Positions 47,951 to 60,009 of a DNA stretch of 64,000 bases are shown here, piece after piece (the stretch's first letter is position 1; every line of letters starts with the position of its first letter). The position numbers and the translations under genes are program-made. The notes below the pieces were generated by a model. That model was not told where the DNA came from. It was given only the letters and a program-made list of their open reading frames with translations, and did not search any database. Source of the DNA: Owenia fusiformis. Its lineage: Eukaryota > Annelida > Polychaeta > Sabellida > Oweniidae. The stretch covers positions 20,587,375-20,651,374 of the forward strand of contig CAIIXF020000005.1 of NCBI GenBank assembly GCA_903813345.2. Direction: 5' to 3'.

Positions 47951-50900
47951 TGTAAATATGTTTCTTTATTTAAAACTTTTGTCATATTATATTTCTTAAG
48001 GTGATATTATCCCCCCCTTTCATGAGACAATTCCCAGTATAATCAAGATGTAGATATTTATACCAGAACGTCATCTTTCTTTCGACATAAAAGTTTATTT
48101 CTTATAAGACTCATTGTAAAGACAGATGTTTTACACCCCCCACAATTAACTAAGAATAAAGCTCATCATTTTAACCAATAACATCTCCCTCTCTTTTAAC
48201 CACGCTACCACAATGAGTTGAAGGGATGTTACACTGGCTGGCAGCGTCGGAATTTTGATAGGTCCCGCCCTATCAAGACCCACATTTTTCATGTCCGGAT
48301 TCCATGTCCGTTTTTAGTTACGTACAGTGAAACTATTCAGACCACCCAGTCCCCATAGCCTACCATAGGGACTGTCCCTTTTGATTGATGAAGTAGTTTT
48401 CCCTAAATCTACTTCCTGTTATAGTGGCCACCTCCATTATGTACTCTTATGGTATGTTTCCCCACCTTCCATACCATTTTATTCTATTACAGTGAAACCA
48501 TCGATACTTGAACGATGCCTATAAAGGCCCTTGTAACACATTATCATGATAAATTAATATCCCTGTCCATCCCTTTGTTTGTGAGTTTCTCTTTTTGTTT
48601 GTCATGATGTTCAGTTCAGTTCAGACTTTGCCCAATAATATCAGTCATGAGATGTGATATATTCCACACTGTATCCAAATCCTCAATAGTCCATGATGTC
48701 AATACCCCTGGCATCAATTTTAACTAATTCTGTTGTCTCTCCACTAACAGAACATGGCACCTGTCCTAACCACAGTGCGTACACCAGACCCGACCCGATA
48801 AGTTGAGTAATCGGGTGCTCTTATCTAGATAATAAATATAATGTATATACCAGTAAGTAAGACCTCATCCCAGCCCACATGAGATCTTTGTAAATAGTCG
48901 ATTGCAAGGGGCCGATGATATTAAATTCAGGTGTGTTATTGCCTATAAGTTTAGGTAGTATTGTCTATATGATTAGGCAGTATTCTCCACTGTTTAGTCT
49001 AAAAGCCCACATTTAGCGAGGCAGTTTTGGCCATAACTGTCACCAGTGGCAATCAATGTCTCATCCCAGGGGAAGTTGAGTGTCAAATAGCTGTGGGTAG
49101 GGGTTAATATCTTATAGTCAATGTATGTTGCTTGTATCCAATATCCATGCATTCTGGGTCTGGATTCCCTGAATAATTCAGAGACTGTATTTGATGTAAA
49201 AAGGGTCCGATATACCCTTTTAATGTTGTTATTGCACCGGCCGGGTTAATTGTCCTGAATAGTAGGAAGTCTGTTATTGAGCCTAAATCCGATGTGGATT
49301 GGTGTGAAGTCACACTCCCAGATACTATTGTTCCCGTATAAATTAGTCCTTATTGATGTATATAGGGCAATTTTCCCATTTGAGTTTGCTACTTTTGGGC
49401 AAAGAGCTCAATGTACAAATGTCTTTTCGCCAGCTGGAGACTGGTTAGTATACAGTAAACCCTTAGACAGTGTAAAAAATGTAAATATTTTATGTTTATA
49501 GAATGTAAATAAAGTAATAAGTTTCGGAACAGTCAGACATTGTTCTTATTGAATCAACAAGGTGGATGTTTTTCAAGTAGACCAAGTCAGACAAGTAATG
49601 TTCTAATAAAGACCGAATTAGCGCTTGATAGTCCCAAGCTGTCCCATTATTCCATTATTCCATATAGTTCCAAAAGATGGAGGTCCCGCCCGTGGTGAAA
49701 GAATTCAAATAGAATAGTTAAAAAGTTTCTATGAAACTTGAATATATTATTGTTTCTATGAAACAGAATCTCATTATAAGTCCAAAAGTCCAAGTTAGAC
49801 CAGATAAGATCTCATCGGAAAATCCCAATGTCTTGAGATACCTGGAAATGAATGAAATAATATTTATCCCAATGTTACGAGTTATCCAAGATTGATGACC
49901 TGTTAAGGTACCATAATCCCCCTAGAAATGAGTTGATCATTTCAATTGCCCCTGTTGATGAGATGATGTGTCCCATGTCCCTTATATCCATTCATATTTG
50001 TGAGAAGATGAAAATTTGACTTATGTACCGATGGTGTGACCCTGTTCCGTTATTGGTTTACTCTCTGGCGTTTTGCTACTACACGATAGGATGTCTGTGT
50101 GGCAATGTTTTAGGGATGCAGAACAGAAGATGTCAACTGTCAACTCACCACTACAATTTACAGACCTGTCAACCTCCTACATATTTTTACGGGAATCTTC
50201 CGACATTAATTAGTAAGTTGTATTTATCTCTATATTTAATTAGATTTTAACTTTAATTGTTTATAAGTTGTATCTTTATATGCATTTAGCTGATATTCAC
50301 TCTCTAAGAAGAATGCCAATCTCCAGATACATACTTTTCAGTGATGGCGTATTGATATTTAAGTGCAAAAAGTGCAGAATATAGTTCCAAGATTTGATCC
50401 AGTAATTAGCATTAATTATAAGTAATTGACTTTAATAACAGCTTCTGTATTTAGCGTATTTATGCTAATCATATTTTGGTATCAGTATTAGGTGTGAAAT
50501 ACTTTTATTTGTTAAGTTAGTATAGTAATTCGGCGTAAGTTTTTCCTCAGTTGAGAAGTTTGGTTTGTGTTCTGTTTAGATTTCAACTGTAAGGCTGCTA
50601 ATGGATATATCTCCTGCGTTTCGATCGATTTTGCAGTATTCCGACTCTATTGGTGTTAGGTAAATATATATTTGTATTAATCAAATGATGATCAACAAAT
50701 TGATATATGTTTTATGACATTCTGTTACGAGATTTGACATGAAAGTTGCCTTGAAATGTATATAATGCTCCGGCCCAAAAGTTGCCCAGGATCGCCTTTA
50801 CATCTTACTCTAGTCCCAGGACCATGTATCCTATTAGAAAGATGTATTTCCCCTTCCCAAAGTACCCCAAAGTCCAGCTTTCCCAATCTCTTTTCCAATC

Positions 50901-51920
50901 TTACCGGCATTCATATTGCAAATTTCCAACCATGAAACTCGTGTTAATCACTTGCTAGTCACTTGTTAGCTTGTGTTAGACACTTGTTATAGTTCGTGCT
51001 AGTCATTGTTAGTCCATGTTAGTCACTTTTTGAGAAACCTCTCCCAGAACACAGTTTGAATATTCATAACTAATTGTTACTGTTGTCATTGTTTTCTTTT
51101 ATATCATAAAAATATACAAATATACACCTGTAAATATGTTTCTTTATCCTATGCCAAGTAGAGTTTTAGGGAGAAAAGTTGGTAAGATATATCCCGTATC
51201 TTGATTTTGAGGTTTCCATATCCAGAACCTCCATATCTCCCCCCATATCTCCCGCTTCGGTGCATATCTTCCCGCTTCCGGTAATTTCACTTCACAATTA
51301 TTTTTTCAAAATTTATTTTTCAAATTGCTTTTTCAATTTAAAAAATATGTATATTAAAATTTTTTGGATACATTTATCCTTTTGTTATATTGTTAAACAA
51401 CACTTTTGTATTTCAAAAAGTTATCAATGTATTTAAAATTTAAAAGGTGAAATGCAATAAAAGGACTATGCCCCTGAAAACTCTACTTGGTATAGGATAA
51501 AGCAGTTATGTACGGTCGGTTTGGATATTGGGTTCATCCCTCGTGAGATATGCACATCTACCTTCGGTCCCTACGGTCCCTCAGGTAGATATGCATATCT
51601 CCCTCTGGATAAACCCCATATCCAAAACCTCCCAGTACATAACCCTTATTTATTTAAGACTTTTGTCATGTTATATTTCTTAAGGTGAGTGATATTATCC
51701 CCCCTTTCCATGAGACAATTCCCAGTATAATCAAGATGTAGAGATTTTTACCAGAACGCCATCTTTTATCGACATAAAAGTTTATTTCTTATAAGACTCA
51801 TTGTAAAGACAGATGTTTTACACCCCCCATAATTAACTAAGAATAAAGCTCATCATTTAAACCAATAACATCTCCCTCTCTTTTAACCACGCCACTACAA
51901 TGAGTTAGGGGGATGTTACA
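47951..51920. mobile_element. LTR-retrotransposon fossil, probably Ty3-like, broken
   Basis: The 5' LTR (47951-48233, 283 bp) and 3' LTR (51129-51920) begin TGTAA and end TTACA. The 3' LTR is split by a 0.5-kb hairpin element (51146-51646). Tctggctggcagcgtcgg after the 5' LTR looks like a primer-binding region of the Ty3 kind. The 2.9-kb interior shows no recognisable gag or pol, so the copy is a decayed or non-autonomous fossil with many breaks. The LTRs differ by several percent, so it is not recent. No matching target duplication was seen. Confidence 0.7.
51146..51646. mobile_element. Composite hairpin element, copy 2, inserted in an LTR
   Basis: Opens TATCCTATGCCAAGTAGAG, has its inverse CTCTACTTGGTATAGGATA at 51481-51499, then a 150-bp hairpin with the core ttcggtccctacggtccc. 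The uninterrupted 5' LTR shows the empty site (tttctttatttaaaac), which fixes both edges of the insert to within a few bases. Confidence 0.75.
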
Positions 51921-53050
51921 AAAACACCTATTTCATGCTCGTAAAACGTCATTTTTATTGTTATACCGTTCTTAAACCACGGTGTCAACCCAAACGCTCT
52001 TAAATACACGACGGAGCGTTTCATTACTGAAACTAAACAAAGAAACGCTCCTGAGTAGGAAAAATGGCGGGTGGGAATGATGAGCCGTCTGACGATTTCG
52101 CCAATAATGGGAATAAGAGGTATGTGTTACTTATTTCGAGTATACCATTCGATGGGTGTGATATTCATGTTGTACTTGGCTGGCTGTTGACGTTTAGTTT
52201 GAAGCAATTAGGAAGAGCAGTACGAACCAGTATAGTTATCAAAATTCATAAACGTATTTGTCCTTCTACCGGTCAAAACCCTTTTGTCAAGACATATGAT
52301 TTGTTAGATTAGAGCATCAGAGTAAATTCCAAAGCTTCAACACACCATACATTATCGTAATTGTGATTTGATAACCGAAAATCCAGTCTTAAAAAATGAT
52401 GACATTTCATATTCAAGAAACGCTACGATCTGGTTAACACAGTGAACTGGAAACGCAGCGGTACGAGTCTAGATATGTTTAGGAATTAGCTCTATTATCT
52501 ATCATACCCCTTGGTATCAAAAGAAGAAAGATTAATACACATATAAACTTTTAGTTTTTTCTAAATAGTTTTATGTTTTAGCACACATGTAGGCATAACA
52601 TCATCTAATGTTGGCCTAAGGTGGCTTGTTGCACGTGTAGCACCACCAGGTTGGGAAGTTTCAATTTGCCTAACATACAACACGTTTTTGAGAGATAGAT
52701 TCGATTCCGAACTCTTCTCTAATAATCTGAAAATAATATCAAAACAAAATGCTAAGAACGTTTCTAAAATTGTGTCCAAAATCGACAGAGCGTTTCGAGG
52801 AAAACAAGCGATTTCTCGAGAACAAGTAATGGAGAATAAATGAGATCTTTGCTCAGGGTATTGTTCATCGAATGGCACATACTATGTCACCATAACGTAT
52901 GATATGTAAGAGAAACGAGTGAAACAATACTTACGGTTATAGTTGGATCTTCATTAGCTGCCATTTTATTTCGCTCGGCAGCGTTTCCGCGTGAATGAAA
53001 CGCTCCTGTATTTTTACACCGTGTAAACACACCTAACCATCGACAACGTA
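51921..53050. repeat. Diverged inverted pair with AAACGCTC motifs
   Basis: Both sides carry AAACGCTCC/GGAGCGTTT motifs followed by an ATGGC start facing inward (52064 plus, 52964 minus) and a later 'ccattcgatg' match. It looks like an old inverted duplication or the ends of an unrecognised DNA element. Confidence 0.4.
52561..52964 (-). CDS. Possible two-exon small gene, 116 aa, family unknown
   Basis: Exon 1 (52935-52964) gives MAANEDPTIT with a strong gtaagt donor. A 53-nt intron ends in tag, and exon 2 (52561-52881) stays open in phase for 106 codons to a stop (YVPFDEQYPEQRSHLF near its start, VMPTCVLKHKTI at its end). The intron is very short, the protein matches nothing I know, and the region looks repeat-derived. 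Confidence 0.22.
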
Positions 53051-54060
53051 CAGTGACAAAATATACGGATGTACACTTTAGCGAGAAATACTAGATATAG
53101 TACACTGGTGGCGACTGTCAAGCTACCGGGTTGACATCGCCACTGTCGACCGGTAGTGCAGGTTTGTTGATGTGCACTGGGGCATCTTGATCTATCAAGG
53201 TATTGCATGACTGAAGGAATACACTGATTAACAGTATGGCTCTGGGACCCTTTACATTAAAATAATGAGTGTGATGTGGGTAAAGATAGATCTATATTAA
53301 AACACACACTTATTTAATTGCTGTTATTGACATAGGCATAGTATGATGATTTAAAACTACTTAGACTGTCGCAGTCTAAAATGAAAGAATGTGATGAATA
53401 ATGTGATACGGTGAAAGAATCGTGGTTTGAGTGCGAGGAACGTAGTTCGCGGTATCAGAACTGATGTTCGCGTTGTTGGAAGTCTGGGAGGCCTGAATAG
53501 GTAAGTGTGATAATTGTTACCTAGGATGAAGAAAGAAACTGACCGTCAATGTTTCAGCGTTGCATCTTACACAAACTGTCCATCACGTATATTTCTAAAA
53601 TAGGAAGTTTAAGCTTGCTTATAGAATCGAAACGCAAACCTATATGTATAACTAATCGTCCATACAAATGCATCGCTTAAATATATTCCGTTCATGTTAA
53701 GGTTGTGAAAAACATTGCAAGCTTAAACTCCCTATTATCTTCAATGTTACACCGTACTTTGACAAAGCAGTCCAGGATCTACAAAACTAGAATCATTTCC
53801 TCTATTCATCTGTCTAATTCCGGGTTCCAGACTAACACTGTGATCTTCTTGGTTCTCCTGATATCAACAGCTCTGATCCCACTTGTCCTCAGAACAGAGA
53901 ACCAGTCAGTCGATGATCGAAGACAATCATTTCGACGTCGCAGTGAAGTTTCGGACATCGTAGTTTTTCAGTTCTAAAGTTCGCGTAACACAGTCACTTC
54001 GAATGGATACAGACACATTGTTATAAATCGCCGTGTATATTAATATTGAATTGATTTATA
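53050..54060. other. Intergenic stretch, no supported gene
   Basis: Contains a strong donor-like site (gaatag|gtaagt near 53501) that could end a non-coding 5' exon. A frame at 53744-53977 with a hydrophobic stretch (TVIFLVLLISTALIPLVL) has no start context or splice partner that convinces me. Confidence 0.3.
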
Positions 54061-54069
54061 TTGTGCACT

Positions 54070-54295
54070 GCCAATTGTGCTAATTAAGAGTTTTATATCA
54101 TATTCTTGTTATTAGAATATTAGTGTATATATGCCATTAACCATTAAATACTGATCGACAGTTTGCACTGGTCGGATTCACGATGTTTGCATATTTCTGC
54201 CAATGGTGCTAATTAAGAGTTTTATATCATATTCTTGTTATTAGAATATTAGTGTATATATGCCATTAACCATTAAATACTGATCGACAGTTTCA
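54070..54295 (+). repeat. Direct tandem duplication, ~127-bp period
   Basis: A stretch from gtgctaattaagagtttta to actgatcgacagttt occurs twice almost without change (about 54075-54165 and 54203-54294). Confidence 0.85.
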
Positions 54296-54329
54296 CATTT
54301 CTTTAAATTAAGAAGTGATCGCTTATTAA

Positions 54330-54660
54330 GAGATGCACTTTCTTATAGACTGTGACTTTTATACTGATTTAAGAACAACACTCTTTGAAAAAGCAAAACA
54401 GACTGTACACGATTTTGATTCACTACCAACACTTGTTAAATATTGTGTAATACTAACTACCACTTCTTTACAACGATTACTTGCTAAAACCATTGGACAC
54501 ATGATAAGGAAAAGAAGAGAATTATTTTAGTAATTACAAGTTTTAAGTCTCTCATAAGCCGATGCCGGCTGGGCTGCTGTTTTAATTATTTATTAATTTT
54601 ATATGATTGTAAAAAATTCAGCGTGAGACTCTAATAAATATATAACTAACTATCATTAAT
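54330..54660 (+). mobile_element. LINE 3' fragment
   Basis: The 65-codon frame MHFLIDCDFYTDLRTTLFEK and its end LAKTIGHMIRKRRELF resemble the conserved C-terminal 'HFLxxCxxYxxLRxxLF' zinc-knuckle-like end of CR1/L2-type ORF2. A non-coding tail reads gccgatgccggctgggctg and ends in AT-rich DNA. It is 5'-truncated. Confidence 0.6.
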
Positions 54661-54775
54661 CATTAAACAAATGTTAACATATCTTACTTATCGTATGTTG
54701 TAGGCCTAGTCAAAATATGTGCAATGTGCAAGAAATCAAACTTGAAAATTGTTGTGAGATACTTAAAGTGTTATC

Positions 54776-55255
54776 GATATGGTGAACTTTTTGAACACGC
54801 GTTTCTCTTAAACCAGCTATCATCAAAACATTCTGAAAATATCTTGTTAATGAAATAAAATGTTTATCTTAATTTTTATCTATTTTTGGGGGGGTTGTTT
54901 TAGGTTTTTGCATACTTTTTGTTTAATCAACCAAACTTTCCTTTGTACAACTGTAATATTTAGAGGTTTAAGAAAATGTTGTATATGCAATTTTGTTCCA
55001 ACAAGGTTCGGATAGACATTTTATATCATTCTCATGATCAAGAATTGGTAGAAAGGAACAAAAAAGAGTTGCACTAAAAAGCAAAAAATGTTAACAAAAA
55101 ACAGTGATATAAAATATATAAAGATAATTTTTGCATTAAAGTGTCGCTAATCAGTGAACCTTACACAAAGGACCGTGTTTTTTACAGAATGTTTTGAATA
55201 ATTGGTTTAGAAAAAACCATTGTTGAATTCAGTTCACCATATCGATACCTATCCT
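54776..55255. repeat. Interspersed repeat family, copy 2
   Basis: The ends ttgaacacgcgtttctctta and, inverted, ttcaacaatggttttttct share the central 'aaggttcggatagaca' with copies at about 33370 and 62970. Confidence 0.6.
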
Positions 55256-55292
55256 TTATTGTGCTGCCCTCTTTTGAATGTGTATTCGTATA

Positions 55293-55970
55293 CAAATAGT
55301 GACTGCCATTGAGGGAAATGGTGCATAATATTTTTGTCATGTGGAGTGGATATTCCCAAGGGGAACATTTTTACACTATTTCCCCAACATGTGGCAGTCA
55401 CTATTTGTTTTATTATATACCCCATATGTACTCCTGTAAACAAAAACAAAATGAGAAGTCGAAAATTGATGATGAATTTGATGAATTTTTGAAAATCGAC
55501 ATTCCCATGTTAACCAATGGGAAATGGTAGGTTTGCCGCAAGTCATATGACAGAATATCCATCCATCCGAGTCCTTTCAAAAAATACGAGTTAGGCTGGC
55601 AATTGAATTTGCTAACTTTATTTAACAAAAAATTGATATGTTTCTTCAGGTTCAACAAAGTTATAGGGCTTTAAAGTCAAAATTATTTTTCAAAAAACCT
55701 CTCCCATTGAAATAACACAGGAGGCGAAAAATTATTTTCAAACATGAGTTTGAAGCGCTGTAACTTTAATATTCATCAAATAAACTAAACACTTAGTGTT
55801 AAAAAAGTTAGACAATTCAATTTTCTATATAAAAATATTTTTTGCTGAATCTTTTACTGAAAAGATATCCTGATTTCTGATTTGCCCCGAACCCTCCATT
55901 TCCCATTGGATTACATGGGAATGACGATTTTCAAAAATTCATCAAATTTATCATCAATTATCGACCTATT
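55293..55970. repeat. Two adjacent foldbacks
   Basis: The first, 55293-55410, pairs caaatagtgactgcca with its inverse. The second, about 55440-55970, pairs gatgaatttgatgaatttt and catgttaaccaatgggaaat with inverted partners at 55898-55970. Confidence 0.7.
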
Positions 55971-56047
55971 GTAATTGAGGAAAAAAATTGAGAAAATTTG
56001 GAGGTATTTGAAATAAAGTCAAGTTACTTTTCCATTAATATTATAAG

Positions 56048-56577
56048 TTATTTCATCGCGTAAATGGAGAGGTTAAGCTAACGATGTTTTTCACAACGTA
56101 ACCGTGAACGCAAAGTACAAAAATTAACAAAGGAATGTATCGAGCGCTCATAGTTTTATGCGCGCTTAGTCTACTTCAGATACTCTTTCAGCTTCAGAGT
56201 TTCGGGTTTAGAACGGGAGATTTGAATATTTGACGTTGGGTCAACGGGAACCATTTTACTCGTGTCTATTGAACACTATGCTGTCAATTTTGATTTCGAT
56301 GTACAGTTGAATTCTTGCTGAACACGATGATGTATGTCATGCATGATTTAGCGCCAAAAATCTTACGAAACGAGCTCGTTTAAAATATGTATTAGAAAAC
56401 CAGCTATAAAACCGCATCAATGACATACTATAGAATCATTACACGCTATGGTGTAGTCTAAACAAACACTGGATTTGAACGGCTATTTATATGAGAAGGC
56501 TACATGAATTTGTATATGGTCGAGTGATACGTACAGGTTCAGTTTCGATTATATATGCAAAGCTTAACCTCTCCAAT
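56048..56577. mobile_element. MITE with GGAGAGGTTAAGCT ends
   Basis: GGAGAGGTTAAGCTAACG at the left and AAAGCTTAACCTCTCC at the right bound 530 bp. A related end, GTGAGGTTAAGCTACACG, closes another element at about 62745. Confidence 0.65.
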
Positions 56578-56872
56578 AAAAATTCAAACGTAAAGAGGCT
56601 TTAACACGTAGTTCAATGGGGAAAAAAGGTTGCCAAACTTATGGAGGGGAGTGTTTATCCTGACTCATCCTTTGTCTTTACGCAATAAACAATATCGACA
56701 TGGAAAATAAATCAAGAATTAATAAAAAGTAAATTGTAGGCTAACTAGACCAATCGAAATGTGAAATGTGAGTATACGTTTATGTTACATTTGTTTCAAC
56801 ATTAATCAATTAAATTCAAATAATGGACGAAGGTGTTAATTATTTTGTAATTAACATGAAATGTACATTGCT

Positions 56873-57072
56873 TTATGGAGCTGGTGTTTCACAACATGCG
56901 TATTCATTGGTATCCTCCTCATTGTCGGGCACACATAGTCCAGTATATTCACTACCCTCTATAGACTCGCAAGGGTTCTCCACCTCAGTATACACAATAC
57001 AATCAGTTGAGTCTCCAGAAACATAATCCCAATCTGCGCACCAGTCAGAACATTCCTGAGGACAAGCTTGGG
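56873..57072 (-). CDS. Eight-cysteine peptide exon 2 (mature region)
   Basis: Begins with CC completing the split Ala codon, carries all eight cysteines and ends TAA at 56873-56875. An alternative acceptor six bases later (cccaag) would break the phase. Confidence 0.7.
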
Positions 57073-57211
57073 CTTGAAGTAAGAAAGTATTAGTAATTTT
57101 ATAGATGATTCGAGTGGAATAAAGAAAAAGTACCCTATGAAATTAGAAATACTTTGGAATCTTACCATCAATAGCGGCGATTAGTGACACGAACAGGATC
57201 AGCATCAACAT
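56873..57211 (-). CDS. Secreted eight-cysteine peptide, 81 aa, two exons
   Basis: Exon 1 (57166-57211) encodes MLMLILFVSLIAAID, a signal peptide, and ends one base into a codon at a gtaag donor. The 93-nt intron contains TACTAAT, a consensus branch point, and ends ttcttacttcaag. Exon 2 (56873-57072) restores the phase and encodes 65 residues before TAA. The mature part, from about Q17, begins QACPQECSDWCADWDYVSGD and ends EYACCETPAP. Cysteines are at 19, 23, 27, 40, 50, 62, 75 and 76 (spacing 3-3-12-9-11-12-0). It is strongly acidic, with about 15 Asp/Glu and no Lys or Arg. It looks like a disulfide-stabilised extracellular effector, toxin-like or immune peptide, but I recognise no named family and the role is open. 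Confidence 0.7.
57166..57211 (-). CDS. Eight-cysteine peptide exon 1 (signal peptide)
   Basis: ATG at 57209-57211 starts a 15-codon hydrophobic leader. The donor is gatg|gtaag. Confidence 0.68.
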
Positions 57212-57294
57212 GATCAGATTGATTTCAAAAACTTTAATGAAATACTGTAATGAAATTGCCCGTGAAATTGGTTAATGATTTTTGAACCAGTTTG

Positions 57295-57302
57295 CTATAT
57301 AA
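57295..57302 (-). promoter_or_regulatory. TATA box of the eight-cysteine peptide gene
   Basis: TTATATAG on the minus strand lies about 84 nt before the ATG, which would leave a 5' UTR of about 55 nt. Confidence 0.5.
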
Positions 57303-57513
57303 CTGTATAATATACAAAGTGAGCCGATATTTTTAGATTTTAGATTTTGAGCAAAAGTGCTGGAGGAGAAAGGCCAAAATGTAAAAATAAAAGAACGCAG
57401 TAGCCTATGTAAACGAGTGTGGCAAGTTATGAAAACGACAAATCTCCTACATCACAAACTATGAGAGAAAACACACGGATAAAGAAACGGTGGTTAATAG
57501 CATCTTCTTTCCA

Positions 57514-58340
57514 CATTTCAGGTAGCCTTGCCCAAGTCGGTATTTTTTACTTATCTGATCTTGAATTATTACCGCCTTGTACAATCCAATACATCTCCGC
57601 TGCTATTATGCTGAGATATTCAACGGTTTCGAGATTTCCATAATACCTACGCTATCAGGGGTATCGCGAAACCTTATTGATTAACAGATATACGCGTGGA
57701 CACGACGTGTGACTTCAGGCTGATTGACCAATCAAAACGTTATTGGGTTGAGCTGCACAGCAAAGCAATCTTCCCGTCTACGACTTGAAATTCAATGATC
57801 TGATCGATCGTTTCTTTAGAGTTACAATATATTATGTAATTAAATGTACATAGGGAATGTAAGAGTCATTAATATAGATTAAATCATGCAATAGATTTAA
57901 AACTGATCTCGCGATGAAAATGCAAGACCTAGTCCAATGTAGCGGGTCATGTAGTCGTCGATCAGTGATTGAATCTCAGCCTACATGTTCATTTGAATTC
58001 AGCGATCGTTTCAACGTTTATTGTAAAAATCTTCTAACCTCCGGTTACCGATCGATGTCTAGCATCCACTTAACTCTGATTGATATTTATCTGATAAAAT
58101 ATTTGTATTTTCATGATGAATTCATGCAAGATTTGTTCGTGAAAAGTCCCGACGAAAAGTGTACTTGTTTTTGACCGTGCATAATAATGAGCTAGCGCTG
58201 CAGGGCCGTCGTTGATTGGTCAAATTTTACCGACATAAACATTGAGTCGGTAAAGCACGTGGCTTTCTCTTTTGTACAAGGCAGTCATAATAGAAATCAG
58301 ATAGTAAAAGAGACCGACTTGGGCAAGGCTACATTTCAGG
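57514..58340. mobile_element. MITE with GCCTTGCCCAAGTCGG ends
   Basis: The first 75 bp, including TAGCCTTGCCCAAGTCGGT, recur inverted at the right end. No transposase. Its left end lies about 300 bp upstream of the peptide gene's ATG. Confidence 0.75.
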
Positions 58341-58344
58341 AAGC

Positions 58345-59590
58345 ATTACCACAACCCCAAAACAGCAACATGATACATTACACAAGACATGAAACACTTA
58401 GCTTTCCCTAACCAACCCTAACCCTATTAAACAGATGGCGTTTTAAATGATTACCTAACCCTGGCCCTGATACGCGTCCTGTATCCTCAGCGGGTATGTT
58501 AGGGTTAGGGTTAAATTTATTTTTTGGTTTTTTGACACACAAGTTTATTGTATATATGGAATTCTTTTTTTTGACACACATATTCATGGTCTTAGGGTAA
58601 GGGTTAAATTCATTTTTTTGATTTTTTGATATTTTTGATTTTACCTAAGTTCTGGATATATATGACTATGCCGTGGTTCATAAAACACGATATTTCACGT
58701 ATCATCAGGAGGAAATGTCAGGTATGATACATCATATCAAATATAGTTATTAAAGGACAAAATGTGTACTTGAAAACCGAAAATTGTACGATGTGGCGCA
58801 TTGTGTATTCTAAAAGGACAAACTACTGATCTCAGTTTGAATTCTCCAATATAATATATTCACTTCATCATTCTGGAACATGAGTATTTTATTCATTTTT
58901 AAATGTACAGCTACATTTTGCCACACCCTGTATTTTTACTTGCTAGTTCACAAACAACAAATGTTTTTCTCCCAACCATATCAATCTTGTGACCTTGCGT
59001 AGTTGCTTCAATATGATTAACACTCCCAACATTGGCAAGAAAGTTGAAGAAACTATATTGTGCAAAACATTTCAGAAATTTTCAGAAAATAAAATGTCAG
59101 AAAATTTCAACTCAGTCCATACTCAAGTCAATACTAATACTTCACCAATACAAATACTTTATTGTTCTAGAATAGTCATCGGGCTTGAGGGTTATAAAGA
59201 TGGCAGTTCACTAATTGTCACTAATATAAGGTTGTCCTTTATATATTTCTCATTGGCACACCCCATTCTTTTATACGTCGTAACACTTAATGTTTACGAC
59301 GTTATAACCAATATTTTCGGCGGGAGATCTGTATATCTCATTTATTTCGACGTTTTGACAGAATATGGTCCTTTCCCTTTCGTGGAAACATTGACCATAC
59401 CATGCAGATATACCTCTAGTATCACTACGTCTCAACATTTCGTCTGAACACGGTCTAAAACTTCTCAAACCTTCTAGAAAGCACGACAATTTCTTGAAAA
59501 AATGATATACTCTCACAATTGTAGCCCTATCATCTTTGAATATTGATAATAATAACAATACAATTTTTATATATCATCCAGACACTCCAG
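58345..59590. other. Intergenic DNA with a few telomere-like hexamers
   Basis: Two short (TTAGGG)2-like stretches, one in each orientation (about 58410 and 58500), frame a 100-bp segment. A mariner-like end (caccctgtat) lies near 58923. No exon is supported. Confidence 0.35.
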
Positions 59591-59599
59591 TTTCCCAAA

Positions 59600-59865
59600 T
59601 TAGTTTACCGCGAAAAATACCTTTTTTTAAAAATCTCCTGTAAAAACTCCCGTTTTTTCAAAATCTCCCGTAAAAACTCCCGTTTTTTTCAAAATTTACC
59701 GCAAAAACTCCCCGTTTTTTTTAAATCTCCCGTAAAAACTACCGTTTTTTCAAAAGTCTCCCGTAAAACTCCCGCTTTTTTTCAAAAAACTCCCGCAAAA
59801 ACTACCGGATTTTGAAAAAAACTACCGTAAAAGTACCGCAATTTTTTTTAAATCTCCCGAAAAAT
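59600..59865 (+). repeat. Degenerate 'aaaaactcccgtttttt' minisatellite
   Basis: About eight units of 30-33 bp built on cccgtaaaaactcccgttttt. Confidence 0.8.
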
Positions 59866-60009
59866 TTTCATTTTAGGTTGGCAAGTCTGGCAATGTATTA
59901 CTGTTGGGCCAAGGATGTGTTCACCATGACATTGTCACTTCTCCCGAAAGTCAATCGGGTTACCAATCCCCAAAACAGCTAACCACGTCGGAAAAGAAAG
60001 TATTCTCAG

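Noticed and set aside
48234-51128. Open frames inside the LTR element
   Set aside because: None shows gag, protease, RT or integrase features; treated as fossil filler.
53705-53977. 90-codon frame with a hydrophobic segment
   Set aside because: No ATG at its start, no supporting splice sites, and the opposite strand looks equally coding.
56136-56234. Short frame MYRALIVLCALSLLQILF resembling a signal peptide
   Set aside because: It lies wholly inside the GGAGAGGTTAAGCT MITE and stops after 32 codons.
58400-58520. Telomere-like TTAGGG pairs
   Set aside because: Only two repeats in each orientation; far too short for a telomere or a fusion scar.
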